From Didymodactylos carnosus (Eukaryota; Rotifera; Eurotatoria; Philodinida; Philodinidae): a DNA stretch of 41,898 nt. This document shows, piece by piece, positions 13,001 through 23,611 of this stretch. Under the pieces are notes generated by a model that saw only the letters and a list, made by a program, of their open reading frames with translations, had not been told where the DNA came from and ran no database searches. Numbering within the stretch: the first letter of the stretch is position 1; every line of letters begins with the position of its first letter. The position numbers were made by a program, and so were the translations under genes. The stretch is taken from positions 1-41,898 of the forward strand of contig CAJNOQ010000755.1 in NCBI GenBank assembly GCA_905250885.1. The letters run 5' to 3'.

Positions 13001-13435
13001 ATGTTGGCGGACAAGATCATCTGAGAACATTGTTCGTATAGTATAATTATTTCTGTTCGTCATGACATTAATCAATTCAATTTTTGTTGTTTTAGATGGC
13101 ATCATTATTTTGATAATGTTGATGGACTTGTGTTTGTAGTCGATTCTACGGATAAAAAACGTTTACATTTAGCTAAAGCGGAATTAGAAGGAATATATCA
13201 ACATGACTCAATGAAAAATGCCCCATTAGTTGTCATATCGAATAAACAAGATCATAGCGAAGCACTTGAATCATCTGAAATTGCAGAAAAATTAAATTTA
13301 TTATCTTGGCCAGAGAATACCTATTATGTTGTTCCGGCTTGTGCGCTAACAGGCGATGGTCTAACCGAAGCATTTACAATGTTAGCAAAAATGATTCGTA
13401 AGCAAAAAAAACATAACTTTTTATCCTCTAATTAA
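10074..13435 (+). CDS. ARF-like small GTPase (ARL11/ARL14-like)
   Basis: Four exons, 10074-10158, 12824-12886, 12947-13031 and 13096-13435, give 190 residues. ARF-family signatures are complete: P-loop GLDNAGKT (24-31), switch I PTIGFNVET (47-55), WDVGGQD (67-73), NKQD (127-130) and the CALTGDG guanine loop (160-166). Gly2 (MGRMM) could be myristoylated, as in ARFs that cycle on membranes. The interswitch is one residue longer than in ARF1/ARF6, and the [16 protein letters not shown] and CALTG segments resemble vertebrate ARL14 and ARL11, so that subgroup is my best guess. Intron 1 is 2,665 nt and splits the P-loop; the other introns are about 60 nt. The exon 3 donor, GTTCGT, is weak but is the only one that keeps LWHHY in frame. 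Start chosen at the ATG giving MG; an upstream in-frame ATG at 10032-10076 is not preferred. Confidence 0.88.
11431..11575. repeat. Small foldback repeat in ARL intron 1
   Basis: Imperfect inverted arms of about 28 nt, 11431-11459 and 11548-11575, surround a short centre. The arm carries CTTAACTGAGAT, also seen at the ends of the element at 6525-7442, so it may be a short relative. It lies inside the 2.7-kb intron of the ARF-like gene and has no coding capacity. Confidence 0.5.
12168..12190 (+). repeat. Dispersed repeat copy in ARL intron 1
   Basis: A 23-nt tract beginning ACTCAGTTTTTGATGG is found almost identically, in opposite orientation, at 15887-15909. Both copies are in non-coding DNA, so they look like fragments of one dispersed repeat family that helped enlarge the intron. 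Confidence 0.45.
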
Positions 13436-14006
13436 AGTCATTGATAATCCATGTTATGTAAATAATTTCCAATCTGAGATAGATTTTTATCTCGTATTAT
13501 TGACAGTACTATATTTCATTACTTAGTATTATCACACTATTTGTGACATATCCACTTCGCTCAAAATGAAATAATTTGTGTATTTATTGTTATTGTTTGT
13601 TACTCAAACACATCAGGTTAAAATAATTTAAACATAAAATTATTCATTTCAAAATTATTATGTATAACTTCATACCAACATATCGTCTTTATTTTGTTTA
13701 TAACGGGCTACTTCTGTACATTTTCTGTTATTTTTTTATCTGTTTTTAAATATTATTTTGTTCTACTGTAGCTACAATCATTATTTTTTTTTACTAAATA
13801 TGGGCAGACGAGGAATTATTACTAATGAACGATGATGAATCATGATAAAATACGTCTTTAAAGAAACAAAAATATCAACCAAAAATATTCTTAGAACACT
13901 TCGGGATTAACAATAGAAATTTTTATACATATGCATATCCGTATATTGATCATCAAGAAGGATTATAACTCGAGTGGTGATAAAATTTCATTATATTGGA
14001 TTTGCT
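13436..14006. other. 3' flank of the ARF-like gene
   Basis: No further exon. Several A/T-rich stretches here could serve as the 3' untranslated region; no single polyadenylation hexamer stands out. Confidence 0.45.
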
Positions 14007-15447
14007 AACTATTATCCATCCCAGAATATAATGCAGGTTGCCATTTTTTGAATAACTCAGAGGGAAATGAAGATAGAGACCTGTAGTTGTCAGTTTTGGA
14101 AACTAGACACCTGAAGCTCACTTTCCACAAGCAAAATCGGTTTTCGGAAAAATTTCCGAAGGTCGTTTTCCAGAGAAGTTTTGGAAAACTAGCTTGGAGT
14201 TTTTCGAACTCAAATAGCAGTCTATTGATTTTTTTGCATAGATAGATAGTCCAAAGTCTGCTCTACAAAACGAGAACTAAGCGACATCTTCAAAAACCAT
14301 GGTTCAGGTGCTACGAACATTTTTCCCGAAGGGCTGGGACTCTCCTCAATAGGTTTGAGACTATCAGAAATCGATGAAAACATAGGTTATCGACTATGCG
14401 GAATCTCGTGGCAATGTCTGTTTTTAGAAAAAGATTTTAGAAGCTAACGAAACTTAAGTTTTACGAAAACTAGTCTTTTTCCGGCTGTTTTCAGCTAATA
14501 TTGAAAAGTTCATAACTCATTCAAAATACATCAGAGCCAGTTGAAATCTTCAGGATGTACAGTATCTAAGCTGCTTTATATTCTACGTATAAAAGAATTC
14601 TGGAGGACTCTGTGGTTTTCTACAAAGGCTTCTAGACAACCGTTGAACAACTATTGCTTTTTCAAATTTCTCGCTTTCATAATGACGTTTAGTGGGCAAA
14701 ATTAACCATATTCTGAAGTTTTTTCGAAAACCCGTTTTGCTTGTGGAAAGTGAGCTTCACGTGTCTAGTTTCCAAAACTTAAAACCACAGGTCGCTATCT
14801 TCATTTCCCTCTGACGAGGGAAGTCCACCAACTTGAAAATCCTTTGCGGGCCAAAATCCAGTTGGTCATAGGCTATCGACGGTCCTGAATCTGAATATCA
14901 CAATGAGACCGGCTGCTAGACCTTGCATGACCTGGTTTTCCATAAAACCAGGTTTCCAGAAATCTCAAAAAATCCCCAAAACTTTTTCTGAATAAGTCAT
15001 GATTGTAGCCCTCGAAATCAGGATCAAAATGAGACATCTCCCAGCTCTACACGATCTTTCTTTGCAAAGCTATAGAATTTACAAGAAAAGCCCTAAATGT
15101 TCATTGTCACCTCAGAGCTACAGAAAGAAAAAGGAATTTAGGGCTCATCCTGTAAATTCTATAACTTTGCAAAGAAAGGTCGTGTAGAGCTGGGAGATGT
15201 CTCATTTTGATCCTAATTTCGCGGGCTACAATCATGACTTATTTAGAAAAAGTTTTGGGGATTTTTTGAGGTTTCTGGAAACCTGGTTTTAAGCAGCCGG
15301 TCTCATGGTGATATTCAGATTCAGGACCGTCGATAACCTATGACCAACTGGATTTTGGCCCGCAAACAATTTTCAAGTTGATGAACTTCCCTTGTGAGTT
15401 ATTCAAAAAATGGCAATCTGTATTATATTCTGAGATGCATAATAGTT
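14007..15447. mobile_element. Composite foldback element: one inside another
   Basis: The outer ends are inverted copies of about 50 nt (14007-14056 and 15396-15447, both carrying CCATTTTTTGAATAACTCA in opposite senses). The right half then matches, as a reverse complement and in order, the stretch from 14815 to about 15130, so the outer element is a long foldback of roughly 0.7 kb. Its left arm is interrupted at 14057-14814 by a second foldback that has its own inverted ends, TCAGAGGGAAATGAAG at the left and the reverse complement at 14799-14814, with arms of about 100 nt. No transposase frame exists; the 14999-15187 open frame is the hairpin tip. Target-site duplications are unclear. Confidence 0.8.
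14057..14814. mobile_element. Inner foldback inserted in the outer element's left arm
   Basis: Removing this 758-nt block restores co-linearity between the outer element's left arm and the reverse complement of its right arm, which is what an insertion predicts. Its ends are inverted repeats that extend about 100 nt and include GTTTTGCTTGTGGAAAGTGA-type sequence in opposite senses near 14125 and 14735. It has no coding capacity. It must be younger than the outer element. Confidence 0.72.
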
Positions 15448-17332
15448 GATAGGAACGTTTTATTGTATGTTTAGCGTCATTATAAAAGAAGAAGTACTGC
15501 TAACTGACATTATCGATGTCAGCCTCAATATACTCAGTTAGGTTGTTCATTCAGCAAGCGTCCTTCATTTTTAGTCGAATCATCAATGACAGAATCAACT
15601 AGTGATTTACTCTAAATACGTTCGACCATAAAACTAAAAATCCAACTTCAGAATTTCATGTCGGAAATTCAAAATTTAAGCTTCTTTATATGTATTCTCT
15701 TATTTATACATGGTTGAATAGAGCTCGTCGAGGTAAGTGAGCAAAGGATGGTTTTAATTACTTTTATGATAGAATGAAAATTTTAAAATACTAAAATGCA
15801 CAAATTTGTTAGTAAACGCTGTTGTTTTAAAAAAAGTAAAATTTTCACCTTTTTCATTCTATTAAAATTTCAAAACTATTTTTTTCGGATTCACCATCAA
15901 AAACTGAGTATAAGAACAATGTTTGATCAGCTTTGAATCGAAATGCCCATATGATTTGGTAGACCCACGCAGACCCTTTAAAAAGACCATAGGGTATTCG
16001 CAAAACTATCTAGGTTGTTCAGTTAAGAGATAGAACATAGAACATTTTCTTTAGTCGATTCTATGCCCCACAGTCTGGAGAACAAAAGTATACGTCATTT
16101 TTCCTTTCATTCTTTGTCGTTGCGGTGAAAATACATACGAAATAATAAAATACGAAAATACAAATGTAATTTTTTTAAAAGAAGAGCCCAAAATACCAAA
16201 TTCTGCTCGTATTTTTCAGTTTTAACCATCCATTTTTGGATTTTTCTCCAATGCCAATATGACATTCGAAATCAGCAGAAATATGAGCAGAATCTTGTAT
16301 TTTTTTTGCAGATGTCAAGTGATGAAAGTGACGTAGCCTCCAGAAACCAGATGGTCAATGAAAAGAACTCAAACACAACATCATTGACACTAACGAAAAA
16401 AAAACGGAGGATGCTTTTGTAATTCGTTAACAATAGTATTAACTTACATAACATTTTGACTAAGTATCAAAATGGAAATCTGAACTACAAAAATTGCATA
16501 ATAATGTAAACAGTGATGAACATATATAACCATTGAATAAATCTTCTCGACTGATGTAATTCGGGTGACGTTAGAACAACATGAAATTGGCTAAATGGTC
16601 GAAAAGAATTTTCTTCAATACTACCAATTTCTTATGGCGTATGTTGGGAAAAAAGAGAATATGATTGCTGAGAAAATTGTATTACTTTCTATCTTGTTAA
16701 CTGAAATAACCCATTATCTACTTCTGAGTCGCTTCATATATCACCGCATCTGTTAAATAATCGGGTACTCTACAGTCAAAGGTCGATCAATATAAACACG
16801 GAGACGAGTAAAAGGTAAAATGTATCTTTCATTAAAAAAACGAAGAAATAAACTTGGTGAAAAATATTGATATCATTTCTCAACGGTATAAAATGAAATA
16901 AAACGATAAACATCATATTTTAAATATCTACAATTATGTATTACATCCAACTTTGATACTTTAAATTTATTCTGTAAAATGTATATAACAGTTTGTAATT
17001 GTTCAAAGTTAAGACAGATTGTATAGTCTTTTAACGACCGCCACTCTTCTTCAGTTATTCTTTAGTTTTTGCTTGTTCTATTAGAAAAGACACAAAAGCG
17101 AAGAAAAAAATTACAGTTATAGAGTGAAAATATAAAAAGAGAAAAAACACGCGCAGGAATTTCGAAAGACAACGTAGTACACATGGACATACATGCATAA
17201 ATCTTGTTTAGCTATTTCAAGAAGGAAAGAGAGAGAGAAGAATAAAAATTTAGGTTTCACGAATAAAACTTAAATCCATCTTAATAGTTTTTAAGGAATC
17301 GTGAGTATGAGAAGAATAAAAGACGTTTTTGT
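15448..17332. other. Gene-free stretch with repeat fragments
   Basis: No supported exon. Repeat fragments include 15711-15731, which recurs with two mismatches at 41668-41688, and 15887-15909, an inverted copy of 12168-12190. Imperfect inverted tracts flank 15765-15865 (ATGATAGAATGAAAATTTT-like against its complement). The 3' untranslated region of SPAG1, read leftward, probably occupies roughly 17000-17332. Confidence 0.5.
15711..15731 (+). repeat. Dispersed repeat fragment
   Basis: This 21-nt tract containing GAGCTCGTCGA matches 41668-41688 with two differences. Flanking sequence diverges quickly, so only the conserved end of a repeat family is recognisable. Confidence 0.4.
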
Positions 17333-20300
17333 CTAAATTACTTTAAATCCTTTTTTTAATTCATTCAATTTTTTACGATCGATTGTTGTCGTTGTTGAAG
17401 TAAAATAAGCAACTAATTCATTTATATAATGTTTAGAACTATCCTCTAACATAGATAAACACATGTCAAATCGTTGTATAGATAACAATTCATACAAGAT
17501 ATTGAAGCAATATTCACTATATGAGAATGTGTCATTATTCTGCTGTTGTTGTTGTTGTTGTTTTTCAGCACGAATAAAGTGGTAAAAATATTTAAGAATT
17601 GTTTCTAGTAATTTTGGAGATATATTACCAATTTGTATATTGACTGTCGCTGGTTTTAAATGAAATAATAATTTTGAGTAATTTTTTAAATCAGACGGTT
17701 TTGTCGTATTAATTTTTTGTAAAAATTCATAAAGACTCATTACATGATTATCAGCCTCTTTGCGGAGAGAATCAATTTCATTAAATGTTAGAAAATTCTC
17801 TGTGTCAGTGTTACCATTCATTAGTACTGTTGATGACAACTGTTGTGGTTGTTGTTGTAGATCCAGTTCAGGATTTTTGAATGCTGCTCTTATTCGTCTA
17901 AGATGTCTTGGAACTTGCATTTTTTGACTTTTGTAATATTCAGTTAAAACCAATTGATTTGTAGGATTTATTTTCAAATATTCTTTTAATGTCGATAAAT
18001 ATAGATTATTATTATTTAACATTTTATATGCACATGCTTTCCGATATAATGCTCGTATATTTCGATTATCATGATTTAAAACAATATCAAAATCACTGAT
18101 TGCTTTTAATGGCTAAACGAGAAAACAAAAATAAATGAACAAAAAAAGTAAAATTAATCTTAAAAGATAAAATATTAGAAGTACTAAATGTATATCGTTA
18201 GAATATGGTTTATATTAATATCATCGTATATTTAGTTTTCTAATACAAGAAAGATGTATAAGAGGTTCGCGTTAAAAGTAAAAGAAAGACGATTTATCTT
18301 GATGCTGTGAAGTAATCAAATATAATAAAAAAAAGATATCTAAGTTAAATTACTATCCTACTTCATATAATTTGAGGTAACAAGCACCACGATTTGAATA
18401 AGCTGTTGGTTTTTCCTTGTTTATTTCTGTACATTTATCATAAAATTTTGTAGCAAGCACGTAGCATGCATTATTATACAATTGATTTCCATATGCTCTA
18501 TACCACTCATATTGTTCAACAGTTGTTGATGGACAATTATGTTTTTCTTTAATATACAACATAAACAGATCATCAGTTAAACCACTAAGTTTCTCTCTCC
18601 ACGTTGGCTCTTTTTCATTAAGCATTGTTTTCACTCTAAAAAAGCAAGAAGTCAAAATTGAAATTTAGATTTAATTTTCAAGCACAAATAAATTTAATAT
18701 AGATATTTGAGTTAAGAAAAAACTTACGTTTCTCGAAGACTTGATGCTAATTGATATTTTGGATCATTTGATGGAATTTTAGAATAATCTGAATATGCAT
18801 AAAGCAGGCTGAAACAACATAAAGACATTTATTCTCAGTTTTAGTTTAGTAATTATTATCACTCACAAGTTTTCATTTTGAAATGCTTTTGCTCGACACA
18901 TTAACGATTGTCCATGAATTATATTAAACTGTAATGCTTCACTAGCAAATTCTATTGCACAACGATCATTAGCTAATTTTGCATATGAATCGGCACATGT
19001 CCATAAAATTTCAACAATATGTTCAGTATGATAATGATAATCTAAGAAACCATTTCTTAACATTTTCTTAGACGCATCAATCGTACTTTGAAAATCGCCT
19101 AGACGACTAAAATTTCTTATATGATGATCTATTTTATCAAGATCCCATGGTATTTGTTGTCGTGACCAAGGTTTTGTGGATGCTGTCATAAATCGTTTTA
19201 TTTCATCTGATTGTAAATAATTAGCACCATACGCTGTTTCTCTTAACCAATGTTGTATGTGTAGACTGAAATTTGATCTTGATACAGCATCAGTAAATAA
19301 AATCGTCGATCTATCATTACCGCTATCAATATCATCAAAGTCGTCATTATCCAACGGTGCATCCGTTGAACTGACTGTTGTAAACGTATCCTGAAATGCG
19401 ATAAATAATGTAATTATTCAAATTTATAACTGTCATGTTTGGTCGTTCAAGATAATTGAGAATGAGAAAAAGCTCAACTACAAAACAATAATCTATCCTA
19501 TCTTTCATCATAGAACACAATATTTTTATGAAATAATATGATGTGATAATGCTAACATCAAATTATCCATACTAATAATAATAAGGTCTACAAGATACCA
19601 TTCTCTGGTTTTAAAAAATAAATTTCATCACATCTATTGAAAAGTTAACCAATTTTAATTTGAGAATTCTCAAATGAAATCGAGTCAAAAAGATGAAGAG
19701 TCTACTAAGACATATTTCTACTATAAAATGACTATTGTAGTTCGAAAACATTTGTCGTGAACTGATACTTCTGTTGAGGGTAGTTAATTCTATATCAACA
19801 CACTTAAAGAAACATTTTTTCTTACATTCCACATGCTCGGATTCGTTTTCGGAACTGTTTCTCGCTCATCTTCGTAAATATTTGGATCGTATTCATTTTG
19901 TTGTGTATGCAACAATTTTGGATTATATATATCATCTTCAAATGATTCATTATTATCATCATCTGGCACTGGTGAAAATAAAATACTTTGATCAATCTGG
20001 TCTTGTGGTGTTGTTATTGGTGACACATTCATACTTCGAGGTGATCTTGAATTTTCACCAAGACCATCAGAATCAAGACTATTATTATCGTCGTCTTCTG
20101 CCTCATTATCCGCTTCAACTCCATCTCCGCTAGAATATCTTGTTTGTAAGTTTGATCCATTATTAAATAAATTTTTTCTATCGGTCACATATGATGAGGG
20201 AGTACTATCATCATCGGCAAGGAGTTCAATGCATGGTTGTTGATTACTCGAATAACTAAAGAAAAGAAAAAGGTTGAAATAACTCGAATGTTTTGAGAAA

Positions 20301-23300
20301 TAAGAAGTATAGAGTATAAATACACAATAGGAGCAGTGATATTATTATCGATATCCTGGATAATCTTTCCATCTCTATCAACCTTCGCAACATCATCATC
20401 ATCCTCATCGTCATCTTCACTTTCCACAGCTTTAATTTCGATTTTTCGCCCAACTGTGTCAATCTCCTAGAATAAAATTTGGTCATAATCATCGAAAGAA
20501 AGAAAAGTAGTAATATATATACTTCTGAAAGTATATCATTATCATCGTCGACTATTTCAAGACGTTTACCACCCCGTTGTTGTACACCTACATATTCATC
20601 TCGTTTTGCTGTTACAATATTTAATAACTCCTAATAAAAAAAGGATCCAAATTAATTAGTTTTTCATTGATTAATGTTTTACAATACTTTGGCTTCATTA
20701 TTGTTTGAATCATACAATAGTAACTTTTGAAGATCAGTGATTGCTTCATTATACATTTTTTTACCATAAAATGCCTGTGCTCGGCGATATAAACCTGTAG
20801 AAATTTTTTTTTTAAAAAAACTTAATATCAAATTGAATATTCTTGTGTTACCTTTAATATTTCTGTTGTCAGCATGTAAAACTTCATTACAATCAGCAAT
20901 ACATTCATCGTATTTATTCAGTTTCAAACCTAAAATCAAATATTGTGCTTCAAAAAATGATATCTTTCTATTTCAGAAATAATGGATCTGCAAATATTTC
21001 AATCTTAATTTATGTGCTTTGCGTATCGTAGATTGAAAAGTAGAAATGGGCATTACTCATTCTAATATCACTCACTCTAATACTAATTTCTAATCTTAAG
21101 ATTACAATTTTAATTTAATGTCTATTTAAAGAAAAAATAATCCTGAAAAGATGATTACTCACCAGCCATTGCACGATTATTGTGTAATGATAAATTTTTT
21201 TTGTTATATTTTAAGCTATTTGTATAATAATCATATGCCTGTTGATACATTTTTTGGTTATAAGCCGTATTTCCTTGAATACGCAATTCTTCAGCCAATG
21301 TATGATGTTGTTCATTTATATCTGTAATGAAACAAAATCTGATTTCATTTATGCACATTGTTTTAAAACATTACCGTTATGTTGACTCGTAACAGACGAT
21401 ATATTATCAGACTTTGTTATTCCATTTGGAGATTTTGAACTTGTTTTGTCATCTTCATCAGTATCATCGTCAAGTTCAAGTTGCTTATCAAGTCTTAGAT
21501 GAAGAACAAAAATCTGCCATTTCCTCTTACTTTTCACATTCTTCTTGACTTACTTTCCCCATTCATCATAACTGCGAGGAAGAGCACTATTTTTCTTTGA
21601 TATTTGTTTCCCAACGTTGTGTATTGTATTCTATAATGTAGAAACGAATAATAGTAAGTTTTCCTATTAATTAAAAGTACGGAAACAAAGTATTACATCC
21701 ATTCCAGTCGAACTTCGAATTGGGTAATGAATCGTCGATGTCGTATCCGGAACACCATTTTCTTGTTTACGATTCATTGTGTTTAAAAAATCATTGAAAT
21801 TATTCAGTTCCTCTTCGGGCAAAAATGAAGTGTTTAACGGTGGTTTTTCATCACGCAATAAAGAACTGAAGCAATAAAAATACAATTTTCTCAAAAACTA
21901 CTATGGAAGAACAGGCTGAACTATGCTACCGTTTAATTAAGTCTATTTTTATAAACAGTAAACGAATAATATTACTTAATCTGTTCATTTTTGCCATATT
22001 ATTATTATTATTATAATCATAGCAGCTTTTATTAACACTAAAACGCCCTTAGCGGTCATTTTGACCGTTTTGTGATTTTTATCCTTAATAAAACAAACTG
22101 CATACAATTTATTTAAAAATAAATTATGTCATAACTTTTAATTTGTCCCACAAAAATTATTTTTTGCAGAATTTTTAATTCATTTTTTAATTCAGAACCA
22201 TTTTTAAAAAAAACAGTAACGGTCAAAATGACCGCTTTGGGCGTTCTAGGTCATGAAAATTTCCGGGCGTTCTAGTGTTAAGCGTACTTTGTAAATTTGA
22301 TTTTTTAAATTTAAAGTTAATTCGACGTTTTGAGAAGAGAAAATAAATAATGCGTACAGAGTGAGAGATACACCATAAAATCAAAATTAGAGTGGCGGCA
22401 AAAGTTTTCTGTACACACCGTTCTCTTAATTCTTGTTCATCATAACTCGTTAACGAAGTACAGTATGAAAAAGAAAGTCTAAAAACTACATCAGTCGATA
22501 GAAGAGAGTACGAGCTACATTTTAGTAAAAAATAATTTTGAAAAGTTGTTTTCTTTAGGGTGAAAACGCGACTTTAAGCCAAAATAGCCATACTCTTCAG
22601 TTTGATTGCTCAATTCCAGGTGATAAAAAAACTCTGATCAACCATCCGATACAGGTCAAAAACTAAGTAAGATAAATGGAAAAATCTAATCCAACTTTTA
22701 ACCGAAAAATTGACCCTGTTTCGAATGGCTTAATCAGAGTTTTTTTTATCACCCACTCATTCCTGGACTTGAGCAGTCAAACTGAAGAGTATCGCAAGTT
22801 CGGCTTAAAGTCGCGTTTTCACCCAAAAGAAACCACTTTGCAAATTATTTTTTCACTGAAATGTAATTTGCGCTCTCTTCAATTGACTAATGTAATTTTC
22901 ATCCTTTTTCAGTACTTAAACGTAAAAAAAGATTTTTATCAACTGTACAGAAAATTTTTGGCAACCTGAAAAAGTTCACTTTTCAGTTTAATGGACCTAC
23001 AAAGAGCAACAGCGAATATTTTTAACTTTTTTATCTGAAACTATACTAGAGAGAGCAGACAATATTTTAGTGCAACCGATAGTCAAAAGATTTTGTTCGT
23101 TATCGAGTTATGATCAAAACAAGCAAAAAAAGAATTTGTGTGAAGATAAAATTTTTGCCGCCACCGTAGTAATGTGACTTCCTGACTGATATGCCGCGTG
23201 TATATTAAGAGTAGTTAACCACTTTGGATGATTGATGGCTGTGTTTATAACAAAAAATTTGGAAATGATTACTTTTAAATTGTTAGTTTTTACTATTTGA

Positions 23301-23611
23301 TGAACAAAAAAAGCTACAACGCTGAAAATACGATAATTACCTATTTGGCTTGATTTTTTCTATTCTCTCAAGCGTCAATGCTTCTAGTTGTGGAAATTTT
23401 CCTTCATCTCCACTTCTAGAAAGAAAATCAACATATACAAAACTAGAGAATGTCACTGTTATTCAAGTAAATAAACAGGTAAGTAGGCATACTTTAATAC
23501 TTTGTAAATTTTTTCTAATTCTTTACCATTCGTACAATTTATAATGTATGATTGTTCAAAGTGGCTCAATGGAATGTTATATTTTTTAGTATTGCCAACT
23601 AAAACATCCAT
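17333..23611 (-). CDS. SPAG1: SPAG1, dynein-arm assembly co-chaperone
   Basis: Fifteen minus-strand exons: 23611-23493, 23415-23341, 21865-21697, 21630-21554, 21493-21375, 21321-21163, 20929-20852, 20794-20688, 20630-20523, 20466-20324, 20255-19826, 19390-18867, 18808-18728, 18635-18362, 18112-17333, giving 1,080 residues (human SPAG1 has 926). The N-terminus (GNTKKYNIPLSHFE, then LKSGDEGKFPQLE) matches the SPAG1 start region; SYDEWGK follows. TPR block 1 lies at about 190-310, a degenerate block near 560-715, PTWREKL at 740-746 and TPR block 3 at about 760-880. An RPAP3_C domain (about 938-1055) closes the protein and is interrupted by a seven-Gln run (1006-1012). Acidic, Asp/Asn-rich linkers account for the extra length. 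SPAG1 works with HSP90/R2TP-type complexes in the cytoplasm to pre-assemble ciliary dynein arms. The first two exons lie beyond a 1.5-kb transposon-filled intron. Confidence 0.92.
22032..22281. mobile_element. piggyBac-like MITE flanked by TTAA
   Basis: A 242-nt element (22036-22277) has TTAA on each side (22032-22035 and 22278-22281), the target site used by piggyBac transposases. Its ends are inverted: CACTAAAACGCCC at the left against the complement of GGGCGTTCTAGTG at the right. Each end also has a subterminal hairpin, GCGGTCATTTTGACCG at the left and its counterpart near 22223-22240, the right copy being followed by an extra duplicated end. No coding capacity, so it would move only with an enzyme made elsewhere. 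It sits in SPAG1 intron 2. Confidence 0.8.
22392..23164. mobile_element. Foldback element in SPAG1 intron 2
   Basis: The ends are inverted copies: GTGGCGGCAAAA from 22392 and TTTTGCCGCCAC ending at 23164. Complementarity continues inward: ATAACTCGTTAACGAA near 22442 pairs with the matching tract near 23098, and the segments around 22590-22640 and 22730-22795 pair around a centre near 22690. The 22676-22969 open frame is part of the palindrome. It resembles the other foldback elements in layout but not in end sequence. No target duplication was identified. Confidence 0.72.

Noticed and set aside
14999..15187. Plus-strand 62-codon open frame
   Set aside because: It spans the tip of the foldback hairpin and has no protein-like features.
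22676..22969. Plus-strand 97-codon open frame
   Set aside because: It is part of the 22392-23164 palindromic element inside a SPAG1 intron on the opposite strand.
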